Shown: positions 53,308-62,075, numbered from the stretch's first letter. The stretch is 64,000 nt of DNA from Lachnospiraceae bacterium UBA3804 (GCA_002368665.1 DFEK01000005.1:1-64000); one strand, 5' to 3'. Notes: generated by a model not told the origin, from the letters alone. Numbers and translations: made by a program.

Positions 53308-53973
53308 ATGGCAGAAGAGAAGAAAACAGTTGCAGTTAAGCCCATCGCTAAAGTAGCAGCTAAGGCTGAGGCAGCTAAGGAAGAGAAGAAAGAAGCAGCT
53401 AAAGTAGCAGCTCCCGCAAAGAAAGCACCTGCAAAGAAGGCAGCAGCACCTAAGAAGGCAGCAGCTCCCAAGAAGGCAGAAGCTCCTAAGAAAGCAGAAG
53501 CTCCTAAGAAGGCAGAAGCTCCTAAGAAGGCAGAAGCTCCTAAGAAGGCAGAAGCTCCTAAGAAGGCAGCACCTGCAAAGAAAGCAGCTCCCGCAAAGAA
53601 AGCAGCTCCCGCTAAGAAAGCAGCACCTGCTAAGAAGGCAGAAGCTCCTAAGAAGGCAGCACCTGCAAAGAAAGCAGCTCCTGCAAAGAAGGCAGCTCCC
53701 GCTAAGAAAGCAGCACCTGCAAAGAAGGCAGCAGCTCCCAAGAAAGCAGCAGCACCTAAGAAGGCAGTTGCAGTTAAGAATGCAATTTATGTTCAGTATG
53801 CTGAGAAGTCCTACAGCGTTGAAGATCTTGTAAAGATCGCTAAAGACGTTTGGGTATATGATCTCAAGCAGAAGGCAGCTGATTTCAAGAGCGTTGAAAT
53901 CTATGTTAAGCCTTACGAGAACGTTGCTTACTATGTAATCAACGGAACCGAGAACGGAAGCTTTGCTATCTAA
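53308..53973 (+). CDS. DUF6465-like protein with long Lys/Ala/Pro repeat
   Basis: 221 residues. After a short start, residues ~30-155 are low-complexity AKKA, APKK and AEAPKK repeats, highly basic, like histone H1 or bacterial HU tails. The C-terminal ~65 residues (YVQYAEKSYSVEDLVKIAKDVW, SVEIYVKPYENVAYYVING) are a compact alpha-beta domain that I associate with the DUF6465 family in Lachnospiraceae. GAAGGAGT precedes the ATG. Codon use is of the highly expressed type. DNA or polyanion binding by the repeat is inference. The 282-base gap upstream shows no other gene. Confidence 0.8.
   Translation: MAEEKKTVAVKPIAKVAAKAEAAKEEKKEAAKVAAPAKKAPAKKAAAPKKAAAPKKAEAPKKAEAPKKAEAPKKAEAPKKAEAPKKAAPAKKAAPAKKAAPAKKAAPAKKAEAPKKAAPAKKAAPAKKAAPAKKAAPAKKAAAPKKAAAPKKAVAVKNAIYVQYAEKSYSVEDLVKIAKDVWVYDLKQKAADFKSVEIYVKPYENVAYYVINGTENGSFAI
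53476..53565 (+). repeat. Five 18-base tandem repeats coding AEAPKK
   Basis: GCAGAAGCTCCTAAGAAR repeated five times with only one third-position change. Surrounding DNA carries further imperfect 15- to 18-base repeats. Copy number could vary in-frame by slippage. Confidence 0.9.
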
Positions 53974-53992
53974 TCTCAAATAAAGATCTCTC

Positions 53993-54025
53993 AAATCCCC
54001 ATCCGGTTCGGGTGGGGATTTTTTT
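53993..54025 (+). terminator. Rho-independent terminator
   Basis: Stem AAATCCCCATCCG / CGGGTGGGGATTT with loop GTT and a seven-T run. Confidence 0.93.
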
Positions 54026-54100
54026 GTGTATTTTTGACCCGGAAGTGTTATAATGGAATTCCAAAACCCGTTAACGGTTTTTGATAAGCAGAGGGCAGAT

Positions 54101-55867
54101 ATGAGACAGTTTCAGTTTGGTTACGAAACCGAAGAAAAGTTCATCAATTCACTCAGACGCATTCGTCAGTGGTGTAATTCCTCCATGACATCCGAGGTGC
54201 TTTTTCAAATCTATACGGAATCGCTGGAGGAAGAAGTGATCCTCGGCATTACCGATATGATCCACAGGGAATTGCCGAACAGCGTTTATATGGGAACCTC
54301 GACGAACGGAAATATAATTATGGGTGAGAAGTCAAAGATGGCGATTACCGTGAATTGTACCGTCTTTGAGTATGCAGATACGAAGGTGGAACTTCTGCAG
54401 TATCCGTTGACGGAAGAGGAAGCCAGGTCTACGGTAGATTGCCTTCTTGCGGAAGTAGCCAAGCGTCCCTGGGTGAAGGCAATTTTACTCAATACGACCA
54501 TTCGCGGAATGTCGATGTCGTCTTTCTGTGAGTATATCAGTAAGCTTCCGAAGGAGATTCAGGTCTTCGGCGGAGGCGCATTCTCCGCAGACATGAATGA
54601 GGATGAGGCGTTTGTTTTCTCCTCCGTTGGTAAAATCTCCGACCATTCCGTTGTATTTGCCTTAATCGGTGGCGAGGATTTCCATGTGATGTCCGGCTTT
54701 ATTACCGGATGGAAGCCGTTGGGGCGCGGTCTTAAAGTAACAAGTGCCAAAGGAACGAAACTCGAAGAACTGGACGGAAGACCCGCATACGAAACCTACT
54801 ATAAATATCTGAACATTAAAAATGACGAGCATTTCTTCGTCAATACACTCGAGTTTCCGTTCTTTTATGAGTTTAACGGAATCAATATTCTTCGTGCACC
54901 GATTGCCAGCAATCCGGACGGTTCGCTTACGATGACGGCGGAAATTCCGGAAAATGTAGTTGCCAGGATTGCATACGGCGATCCCTGGACCATTCTGGAG
55001 GAAGTGCACGATAAAGCAAAGGCGCTCCGTGAATTCTCGCCGGAAGCCGTTATGGTATTCTCCTGTGGCGGAAGAAGAACCTTCTGGGGCGATGCGGAGA
55101 TCAGTAAGGAGACCGCTCCTTTCCAGATGATCGCACCGACATCCGGATTCTATACATCGGGTGAATTCCTTCGTACCAATGAATTTGTGAATCAGCATAA
55201 TGTAACACTGGTAGTCGGAGCAATGCGCGAGGGTCCGGCTGTCGGATCCGATGAGAAGCTGGAGATTGGCGAAGAGGAATTCTCCGGAAAAGTATCCATG
55301 ATCAACCGTCTTGCCACATTCATTCAGGCTGCAACGGAGGAATTGGAAGAAGCCAATAAACGCCTTGCGAAAGCGGCAGTTTCGGACGGACTGACGGGAC
55401 TTTATAACCGTGTGGAGATTCAGCACAGGATCACAGCCAAGGCGGATGAGTTGGCAGCGGGCAAAGCAAAGCAGCCCGCATCCATTATCATGATGGACAT
55501 TGATAATTTCAAGAAAGTAAACGATACCTACGGTCACAGAGAAGGAGATATCGTTCTGAAAGAACTGGCAAACATACTTCGTAACATCACCACCGAAGTC
55601 GTACCGGACGGTAAGGCCGGACGCTGGGGCGGAGAGGAATTTATGGTTTTGCTCCCTTCTTCCGATGAGGCCAAAGCCATCGAAGTGGCGGAAAAGATCC
55701 GATTGGATTTCCTGAATATTGAATTTCCGAAGGCAAAGCATCAGACCATCAGCCTGGGTGTTACGCAGCTGATCCCCGGAGAAGATTCCGATACCGGAGC
55801 GATGCGTGCGGACGATGCACTGTATGATGCGAAACATCTCGGAAAGAACTGTGTGAAGGTGCACTAA
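54101..55867 (+). CDS. FIST-sensor diguanylate cyclase (FIST-FIST_C-GGDEF)
   Basis: 588 residues. N-terminal FIST domain (about 15-200) and FIST_C region (about 210-400), which in other proteins bind small molecules such as amino acids, then a coiled-coil linker and a GGDEF domain (about 425-588) with SDGLTGLYNR, DIDNFKKVNDTYGH and GRWGGEEFMVLLP, the active GGEEF loop. It should make cyclic di-GMP. An upstream ATG at 54053 overlaps a TATAAT-like -10, so the start at 54101 with GAGGG is preferred. No membrane helix, so it is cytoplasmic. Confidence 0.9.
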   Translation: MRQFQFGYETEEKFINSLRRIRQWCNSSMTSEVLFQIYTESLEEEVILGITDMIHRELPNSVYMGTSTNGNIIMGEKSKMAITVNCTVFEYADTKVELLQYPLTEEEARSTVDCLLAEVAKRPWVKAILLNTTIRGMSMSSFCEYISKLPKEIQVFGGGAFSADMNEDEAFVFSSVGKISDHSVVFALIGGEDFHVMSGFITGWKPLGRGLKVTSAKGTKLEELDGRPAYETYYKYLNIKNDEHFFVNTLEFPFFYEFNGINILRAPIASNPDGSLTMTAEIPENVVARIAYGDPWTILEEVHDKAKALREFSPEAVMVFSCGGRRTFWGDAEISKETAPFQMIAPTSGFYTSGEFLRTNEFVNQHNVTLVVGAMREGPAVGSDEKLEIGEEEFSGKVSMINRLATFIQAATEELEEANKRLAKAAVSDGLTGLYNRVEIQHRITAKADELAAGKAKQPASIIMMDIDNFKKVNDTYGHREGDIVLKELANILRNITTEVVPDGKAGRWGGEEFMVLLPSSDEAKAIEVAEKIRLDFLNIEFPKAKHQTISLGVTQLIPGEDSDTGAMRADDALYDAKHLGKNCVKVH

Positions 55868-55886
55868 GAGATTATTCTTTAATATA

Positions 55887-56211
55887 TGGCTCGCACACGA
55901 GCATCACGCATTCCTCGAGGATCGGTTAGACTCCGGGTCGCGTTGGCACAATTTACTTAGTGGCACAACTCCCTCCGCTTAAAACTCACCTCTCGGAACA
56001 CTACATGCTCGTGGCTCGATCCACATTTCGAAATAATAATCAATTACCTCTATGCAGGAGCCGAGAGATTCGCATTTTTCTCCGAGGGGCGTTTGCACGA
56101 GTGTCGGTCCTTGGGTTCGGTATTTTCGAACCCTAGTACCGCTACACGAGGCAACCGAGCCGAGAGTGCGTCCCCGAGGAGGAATGTGCGAATCTAGGCG
56201 GCTCCCCAGAG
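55887..56211 (+). ncRNA. Full copy of the repeated structured element (copy B)
   Basis: About 325 bases, matching copy A (24195). Domain 1: CACGAGCAT (55896-55904) pairs perfectly with ATGCTCGTG (56005-56013), with conserved internal loops. Domain 2: GGAGCC (56057-56062) / GGCTCC (56200-56205), GATTCGCA (56067-56074) / TGCGAATC (56187-56194), CTCC / GGAG, GTGT (56101-56104) / ACAC (56144-56147) and GGGTTCG (56113-56119) / CGAACCC (56127-56133). The apical helix differs completely in sequence from copy A but keeps complementarity. It ends just before an intrinsic terminator at 56221. No conserved reading frame. Confidence 0.78.
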
Positions 56212-56220
56212 AGAAAGTAA

Positions 56221-56250
56221 AGAGTACGGATTATTTCCGTGCTCTTTTTT
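56221..56250 (+). terminator. Rho-independent terminator after element B
   Basis: Stem AGAGTACGG / CCGTGCTCT with a seven-base loop and a six-T run, ten bases after the element. It lies before the hrcA promoter, so it would end a transcript coming from the element or from the GGDEF gene. Confidence 0.85.
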
Positions 56251-56260
56251 AATTATATGG

Positions 56261-56289
56261 TTGACATTTGTGCGCCACGGTGATAGATT
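56261..56289 (+). promoter_or_regulatory. Promoter of the hrcA operon
   Basis: TTGACA (56261-56266), 17-base spacer, TAGATT (56284-56289), immediately before the CIRCE element. Confidence 0.8.
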
Positions 56290-56303
56290 ATGTTTTGAGG
56301 ATA

Positions 56304-56330
56304 TTAGCACTCCAATGAGATGAGTGCTAA
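56304..56330 (+). promoter_or_regulatory. CIRCE operator (HrcA binding site)
   Basis: Perfect consensus TTAGCACTC-N9-GAGTGCTAA. HrcA binds it and represses the operon until GroE is occupied by unfolded protein during heat stress. Confidence 0.97.
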
Positions 56331-56353
56331 CAACAAAAAGAAAGGTCGGTTTC

Positions 56354-57394
56354 ATGGAACAGTTAGACGAACGGAAAATGAAGATCCTGCAGGCAATCAT
56401 CCGGAATTACTTGGAAACCGGAGAGCCGGTCGGTTCGAGAACCATCTCCAAATACACGGATCTGAACCTAAGCTCCGCAACCATTCGTAACGAAATGGCC
56501 GATCTTGAGGAAATGGGCTATATCCTTCAGCCACATACTTCCGCAGGACGTATTCCTTCCGACAGAGGATACCGTCTCTATGTGGACAGCATGATGGAAG
56601 AGAACGCCAGACAGGTGGAAGAGTTAAAGGAAATGCTGGTGGAGAAAGATGAGAAGATGGATCATCTTCTGAAGCAGGTAGCCAAAGTACTTGCGGTTAA
56701 CACCAACTACGCCACCATGGTTTCCGCACCGAGAGTTCTCGGAAACAAAGTTAAATTCATTCAGCTCTCCAGAGTAAACGATGAACAGATCCTCGCCGTT
56801 GTCGTAGCGGAAGGAAACATCATCAAGAATACGATGATCGATGTTACGGAGCCGATCAACGATGAGACGATACTGAAGCTGAATATCCTTTTAAACACCA
56901 GTTTAAACGGCCTGGCACTCGAAGAGATCAACTTAAGCCTGATCTCGAAAATGAAAGCACAGGCAGGCGAGTACGGATCCTTCATCGGCGACGTGATCGA
57001 TGCGGTAGCGGAGACAATCAAGGAAGACGAGGATTTGGAAGTATACACCTCGGGTGCAAACAATATTTTCAAATATCCGGAACTTGCTTCCACACAGAAT
57101 GCGAGCGGTTTGATCAACGCATTCGAAGAAAAACAGCTTCTCGCACAACTGGTGGATGAGTCCCAGAACGCAGAAGGTGAAAACAAAAACGGCATCCGCG
57201 TTTACATCGGAGAAGAGTCACCGATCCAGAGCATGAAGGATTGCTCGATCGTAACCGCCAATTACGAATTCGGGGAAGGCATGAGAGGAACCATCGGTAT
57301 TATCGGACCGAAGCGAATGGATTACGAGAAGGTAGTCGGTACATTGAAAACCATCAAAACCCAGCTCGACGCTCTCTATCAGGATGAAAAATAG
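56354..57394 (+). CDS. hrcA: Heat-inducible transcription repressor HrcA
   Basis: 346 residues. N-terminal winged helix (KMKILQAIIRNYLETGEPVGSRTI, SSATIRNEMADLEEMGYI, PHTSAGRIPSDRGYRLYVD) and a GAF-like C-terminal domain ending with FGEGMRGTIGIIGPKRMDYEKVV. A frame that starts inside the CIRCE element (56324) is rejected; ATG 56354 has AAAGAAAGG before it. First gene of the hrcA-grpE-dnaK-dnaJ operon. Confidence 0.97.
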   Translation: MEQLDERKMKILQAIIRNYLETGEPVGSRTISKYTDLNLSSATIRNEMADLEEMGYILQPHTSAGRIPSDRGYRLYVDSMMEENARQVEELKEMLVEKDEKMDHLLKQVAKVLAVNTNYATMVSAPRVLGNKVKFIQLSRVNDEQILAVVVAEGNIIKNTMIDVTEPINDETILKLNILLNTSLNGLALEEINLSLISKMKAQAGEYGSFIGDVIDAVAETIKEDEDLEVYTSGANNIFKYPELASTQNASGLINAFEEKQLLAQLVDESQNAEGENKNGIRVYIGEESPIQSMKDCSIVTANYEFGEGMRGTIGIIGPKRMDYEKVVGTLKTIKTQLDALYQDEK

Positions 57395-57411
57395 CCGGAA
57401 AGAAGGAAAGC

Positions 57412-58086
57412 ATGGCATCGAAAGGTAAGATTTTAAAAAAGATTAAAGAACATAAAGGAAACAAGATTATGGATGAAGAATTGAAGGACTTCTCGGAAGA
57501 GGAAATCCTCGAAGAAATCGACGAAGCTTCGGAAGAGGAAGCTGCCAAAGAGCAGGAAACCGACGCGGACGCTGTGAAAGCGGAAGGTGAGGAAAGTGCT
57601 GAGGCGGAAGCAAATGAAGAAGCCGAAGCCGAAGCGAAGGAAGAAAAAGATCCGAAGCAGGCACGTATCGAGGAACTCGAAGATATGGTCAAACGTCAGC
57701 TCGCGGAATTCGACAATTTCCGCAAGCGTACGGATAAAGAAAAGGATACGATGTTTGAGGCGGGAGCCAGAAGTGTTATTGAGAAGCTTCTCCCCGTGGT
57801 CGACAATTTTGAACGAGGCATCGCTTCCTTAAGCGAAGAGGAACTTGCAAGTGCGCAGGGATCCGGAATGCAGATGATTTACAAGCAGTTGATGGAAGTG
57901 CTCGACAAACTCGAAGTAAAGCCTATCGAAGCGCTCGGCAAAGAGTTCAACCCCGACCTTCACAATGCGGTAATGCAGTGCGAGAGCGAAGAGTACGAAA
58001 GCGGAATCATTGCACAGGAATTACAGAAAGGTTATACCTATCGCGACAGCGTCATCCGTCACAGCATGGTGGCAGTCGTATCTTAG
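57412..58086 (+). CDS. grpE: Nucleotide exchange factor GrpE
   Basis: 224 residues. A long Glu-rich N-terminal segment is followed by the GrpE coiled coil and beta domain (QLAEFDNFRKRTDKEK, ARSVIEKLLPVVDNFERGI, EFNPDLHNAVMQ, GYTYRDSVIRHSMV). It releases ADP from DnaK. The ATG at 57412 (AAGGAAAG upstream) gives a basic 19-residue start before MDEELKDFSEEE; an alternative start at 57469, after AAAGGAA, is also credible. Confidence 0.96.
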   Translation: MASKGKILKKIKEHKGNKIMDEELKDFSEEEILEEIDEASEEEAAKEQETDADAVKAEGEESAEAEANEEAEAEAKEEKDPKQARIEELEDMVKRQLAEFDNFRKRTDKEKDTMFEAGARSVIEKLLPVVDNFERGIASLSEEELASAQGSGMQMIYKQLMEVLDKLEVKPIEALGKEFNPDLHNAVMQCESEEYESGIIAQELQKGYTYRDSVIRHSMVAVVS

Positions 58087-58170
58087 CAGGGAAATACGGT
58101 GACGACCGATTTCATAGAGAAAGAACATTAAACAGTGAAAGATGAGTGATTAACTCAGGAGGTAATAAAA

Positions 58171-60063
58171 ATGGGAAAAATTATTGGTATTGACTTAGGA
58201 ACAACAAACAGTTGTGTAGCCGTTATGGAAGGTGGACAGCCTACCGTTATCGCAAACACCGAAGGTATGAGAACAACTCCTTCCGTTGTTGCTTTTGCAA
58301 AGAACGGAGACCGTCTTGTCGGTGAAGCCGCAAAGCGTCAGGCTGTAACAAACGCAGATAAGACCATCTCTTCCATTAAGCGTGATATGGGTACGGACAG
58401 AGGACGTACCATCGACGGAAAGAAATATTCACCGCAGCAGATTTCCGCAATGATCCTTCAGAAACTGAAAGCAGATGCGGAAGGATATCTGGGCGAGAAA
58501 GTAACCGAAGCGGTAATCACCGTTCCCGCATACTTCAATGACGCACAGCGTCAGGCAACCAAGGATGCAGGTAAAATCGCAGGACTTGATGTTAAGCGTA
58601 TCATCAACGAGCCTACCGCAGCAGCTCTTGCATACGGTCTGGATAATGAGAAAGAACAGAAGATCATGGTATACGACTTAGGTGGCGGTACCTTCGATGT
58701 TTCCATTATCGAAATCGGCGACGGCGTTATCGAAGTACTTGCAACCGCAGGTGATAACAGACTTGGTGGTGATGACTTCGACCAGAAGATTTCCGATTAC
58801 ATCATTTCCGAATTCAAAAATCAGGAAGGTGTAGATCTTTCCAACGATAAAATGGCACTTCAGCGTATCAAGGAAGCTGCAGAGAAGGCAAAGAAGGAAC
58901 TCTCTTCCGCTACCAGTACGGAGATCAACCTGCCTTACCTTACCGCAACGGCTGACGGACCGAAGCACTATGAGGCAACTTTAACCAGAGCAAAATTCAA
59001 CGAACTTACCGCAGATCTGGTAGAGCGTACCGCAGGCCCCGTTCAGAGAGCACTTTCCGATGCGGGCGTAACCGCAAGTGAACTTGGCAAGGTTCTTTTG
59101 GTTGGTGGTTCCACCAGAATTCCTGCCGTACAGGATAAAGTAAAACAGTTAACCGGTCAGGAACCTTCCAAGACCTTGAACCCCGATGAATGCGTAGCAC
59201 TTGGTGCTTCCATCCAGGGTGGTAAACTTGCAGGTGATGCAGGTGCGGGTGAGATTTTACTTCTGGATGTTACCCCGCTTTCTCTTGCAATTGAGACCAT
59301 GGGCGGCGTTGCAACCAAGTTAATCGAAAGAAATACGACCATCCCCGTAAAGAAGAGCCAGATATTCTCCACGGCGGAAGATAACCAGACTGCAGTAGAC
59401 ATCCACGTAACACAGGGTGAGCGTCAGTTTGCAAGAGATAACAAGACCTTAGGCCAGTTCCGTCTCGACGGAATTCCCCCTGCAAGAAGAGGTGTGCCTA
59501 AGATCGAAGTTACCTTTGATATCGATGCCAACGGTATCGTAAACGTATCCGCCAAGGATATGGGTACCGGCAAAGAGCAGCACATCACCATTACTTCCGG
59601 TTCCAACATGTCCGATGAGGATATCGAGGCAGCAGTTAAGGAAGCAGCAGAGTACGAAGCACAGGATAAGAAGAAGAAAGAAGCTATCGACGCAAGAAAC
59701 GAAGCAGATGCTATGGTTGTTCAGACCGAGAAGGCTCTTGCTGATGTAGGCGACAAGATCTCCGAATCCGAAAAGGCTGATGTTGAGGCAGAGATTAAGA
59801 ATGTAAAAGATCTCCTTGAGAAAACCAAGGATAAAGAAATGACCGAGGATGAAGTCGGTGAATTAAAGGCTGCACATCAGAAAATGATGGAAAAGAGCCA
59901 GGCACTCTTCACCAAGATGTATGAAGCAATGCAGGGTGCTCAGGGAGCCGGAGCGGATCCTAACGGGTTTGCAGGATATACCGATGCAGCAGGAAGTTCC
60001 GATAACGGAAGCTCCAATGCAGGCGGAAGCGATGACTTCGCAGGAGATTACAGAGAAGTATAA
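58171..60063 (+). CDS. dnaK: Chaperone protein DnaK
   Basis: 630 residues, Hsp70. N-terminal ATPase: IGIDLGTTNSCVAVMEGG, VYDLGGGTFDVSI, VLLVGGSTRIPAVQ; linker LLLDVTPLSL; substrate-binding domain and helical lid with an acidic Gly/Ser-rich end. AGGAGG precedes the ATG. Codon use is of the highly expressed type. It is the central chaperone of the operon. Confidence 0.98.
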   Translation: MGKIIGIDLGTTNSCVAVMEGGQPTVIANTEGMRTTPSVVAFAKNGDRLVGEAAKRQAVTNADKTISSIKRDMGTDRGRTIDGKKYSPQQISAMILQKLKADAEGYLGEKVTEAVITVPAYFNDAQRQATKDAGKIAGLDVKRIINEPTAAALAYGLDNEKEQKIMVYDLGGGTFDVSIIEIGDGVIEVLATAGDNRLGGDDFDQKISDYIISEFKNQEGVDLSNDKMALQRIKEAAEKAKKELSSATSTEINLPYLTATADGPKHYEATLTRAKFNELTADLVERTAGPVQRALSDAGVTASELGKVLLVGGSTRIPAVQDKVKQLTGQEPSKTLNPDECVALGASIQGGKLAGDAGAGEILLLDVTPLSLAIETMGGVATKLIERNTTIPVKKSQIFSTAEDNQTAVDIHVTQGERQFARDNKTLGQFRLDGIPPARRGVPKIEVTFDIDANGIVNVSAKDMGTGKEQHITITSGSNMSDEDIEAAVKEAAEYEAQDKKKKEAIDARNEADAMVVQTEKALADVGDKISESEKADVEAEIKNVKDLLEKTKDKEMTEDEVGELKAAHQKMMEKSQALFTKMYEAMQGAQGAGADPNGFAGYTDAAGSSDNGSSNAGGSDDFAGDYREV

Positions 60064-60133
60064 ATCATTACTAAGTGAACCGGTCATTGCACAATGCCCG
60101 GTTTACTGTAGTATTTAAGAAAGGTTACTTAAA

Positions 60134-61285
60134 ATGGCTGACAAGCGCGATTATTATGAAGTCCTCGGCGTGGCGAAGAATGCCGACGAAGCCGAGATCA
60201 AAAAAGCATACAGGGCGCTGGCAAAAAAATACCATCCGGACATGAATCCGGATAACCCGGAAGAGGCGGAGAAGAAGTTTAAGGAAGCTTCGGAAGCGTA
60301 TGCGGTACTGTCCGATGCGGACAAACGCCGTCAGTACGATCAGTTTGGCCATGCTGCATTTGAGCAGGGCGCAGGCGGCGGAGGAGCGTATGATTTTACC
60401 GGAATGGATTTCGGTGACATCTTCAGCGATTTGTTCGGATTCGGCGATATCTTCGGAAGAAGAAGCACCAGAGGCAACGGTCCGATGCGCGGTGCGGATA
60501 AAACCGTCGATGTGCGCTTAACCTTCGAGGAAGCTGCTTTCGGTGTAGAGAAAGAAATTGAGGTGGATTCGAAGGAGGAGTGTAAATCCTGTAAGGGAAG
60601 CGGCGCCAAAGCCGGCACGACTCCCGACACCTGCCCGAACTGTAAAGGCAAGGGTCAGGTCAGGGTTACCACCAATTCGATCTTCGGACAGATCACATCG
60701 GTGCAGACCTGTCGCGAATGCGGCGGACGCGGAAAGATCATCCGTGAGAAATGTCCCGATTGCCGAGGAACCGGTTATACCAGTATTCGTAAGCGTTATG
60801 CGGTGAAATTCCCCGCAGGTATTGATAATAACGGCTTGGCCTGCAAGATTCCCGGCAAAGGAGAACCCGGTGTCAACGGCGGACCCAGAGGAGATATCCT
60901 TGTTCGCACGCTGGTTTCCCGCCATCCGATTTTCCAGAGACAGGAATATGATATTTATTCAACCGTTTCCCTGCCGTTTAGTGTGGCAGCACTTGGCGGA
61001 GATGTCTTAGTGGATACGCTTGACGGAAAGATTGCATACGAGGTTAAGGCAGGCACGCAGACCGATACCGTGGTAAGACTTCGCGGTAAAGGCGTTCCGA
61101 GTCTTAGAAACAAAGACGTACGTGGCGATCACTTCGTGAAATTTGTTGTAAAAGTTCCGGAGAGACTTACCAAGGATGCCAAGGAGGCACTTCGTACATT
61201 TGACAGCTTATCCGGTGATTACTTAAATGCAGCTGCAAATGCAGGTGTTGCGAAGGATAAGAAGAAAGGTTTTTTCGGTAAGTAA
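60134..61285 (+). CDS. dnaJ: Chaperone protein DnaJ
   Basis: 383 residues. J domain (residues ~5-70) with HPD in KKYHPDMNP, Gly/Phe-rich region, four CxxCxGxG zinc-binding motifs (CKSCKGSG, CPNCKGKG, CRECGGRG, CPDCRGTG) and C-terminal substrate-binding domains. It stimulates DnaK ATPase. The stop overlaps the start of the next gene by one base. Confidence 0.98.
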   Translation: MADKRDYYEVLGVAKNADEAEIKKAYRALAKKYHPDMNPDNPEEAEKKFKEASEAYAVLSDADKRRQYDQFGHAAFEQGAGGGGAYDFTGMDFGDIFSDLFGFGDIFGRRSTRGNGPMRGADKTVDVRLTFEEAAFGVEKEIEVDSKEECKSCKGSGAKAGTTPDTCPNCKGKGQVRVTTNSIFGQITSVQTCRECGGRGKIIREKCPDCRGTGYTSIRKRYAVKFPAGIDNNGLACKIPGKGEPGVNGGPRGDILVRTLVSRHPIFQRQEYDIYSTVSLPFSVAALGGDVLVDTLDGKIAYEVKAGTQTDTVVRLRGKGVPSLRNKDVRGDHFVKFVVKVPERLTKDAKEALRTFDSLSGDYLNAAANAGVAKDKKKGFFGK

Positions 61286-61863
61286 TGAAGAAATTCACGG
61301 TAGCCGCAGCATTGCTGTTGACGCCGATTGTCTTGACCGGATGTAATCTGTTTGGTCACAGGGGCGTAAACAATTCATATCCGGAACCTCCCATAGCGAC
61401 TGAAAAACCGTCTGAGGTCAATCCTGTTGATTCGGAAATTCCGGGTGATACTTCCGAGAAACCGGAGCCGGCGTCTTCGGAGAAGATACCGTATGGCCTT
61501 TGGGGCGGAGAAGCCGTATACTTTGATGTTACGGGTGACGGAATCGATGATAAATGTTACGGTAATATGACCGGAAGCGGCATGGTCAGAGTGCAGTGCA
61601 TTGTCGAGGATGAGACCAACAATGTTAAGTATGTACTGGACGGCTATAACTACAATTACCATATAGAAGGCGTCGAAGACGGAAGACTTGTGGTGACCGA
61701 GAAGGGACCCTATGGTTACGGTGATCCGCTTGTCGAGACAACGGGAACCGTCAAAATCGTAGACAGCAGATTGGTTTTTGTGGCTGATCAGGATAGCCTA
61801 AAGCAGGGCTTGATTGTCAGAGAGAAAACCCGGAACGACCAGGGCAAAGAAAATCACGATTAA
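61285..61863 (+). CDS. Lipoprotein downstream of dnaJ, probably frameshifted near the 3' end
   Basis: As read, 192 residues. Signal peptide with lipobox VLTGC (Cys20), a Pro/Glu/Ser-rich linker and a globular part with AVYFDVTGDGIDDKCYG, a calcium-binding-like DVTGDG motif. The frame ends at 61863, but the +1 frame continues with a coding-like ITIKRDETVTLKTQTMDG segment to TAA at 61934-61936. Removing one A from the run at 61850-61853 joins the two (GKE then ITIKRDE). Start overlaps the dnaJ stop (TAATG). Family not recognised. Confidence 0.7.
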   Translation: MKKFTVAAALLLTPIVLTGCNLFGHRGVNNSYPEPPIATEKPSEVNPVDSEIPGDTSEKPEPASSEKIPYGLWGGEAVYFDVTGDGIDDKCYGNMTGSGMVRVQCIVEDETNNVKYVLDGYNYNYHIEGVEDGRLVVTEKGPYGYGDPLVETTGTVKIVDSRLVFVADQDSLKQGLIVREKTRNDQGKENHD

Positions 61864-62000
61864 ACGTGACGAGACCGTTACGCTGAAGACCCAAACCATG
61901 GACGGTGGCGTGACGCTGGAAATTAAATACGAATAAATTAACGGTGACAGTCACCATTAAATTCTTTGACAAGCGAGAATGCTGTAAAATCAATACTTTG

Positions 62001-62025
62001 CGGGCGGTTTTTACCGCCCGTTTTT
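62001..62025 (+). terminator. Rho-independent terminator
   Basis: Stem CGGGCGG / CCGCCCG with a six-base loop and T-run, closely similar to the terminator at 13947. The interval 61937-62316 otherwise holds only this and the next hairpin. Confidence 0.88.
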
Positions 62026-62048
62026 ATTTTCTTTGTGCAATACGTAGA

Positions 62049-62075
62049 AAATCCGGGGATTTCCCCGGATTTTTG
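62049..62075 (+). terminator. Second terminator-like hairpin
   Basis: AATCCGGGGA / TCCCCGGATT stem with a very small loop and a five-T run, 24 bases after the first terminator. The bases from 62076 to 62316 show no gene or clear motif. Confidence 0.8.

Noticed and set aside
53262..53994. Long minus-strand frames rich in Cys, Ala and Phe
   Set aside because: They are the mirror of the Lys/Ala/Pro repeat; the repeat keeps other frames open.
54662..55864. 400-codon open frame on the minus strand
   Set aside because: It lies entirely opposite the FIST-GGDEF gene, whose domains and motifs are clear; the antisense frame has no recognisable domain.
56052..56252. 66-codon frame inside RNA element copy B
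   Set aside because: Same reason as for copy A; it also runs into the terminator.
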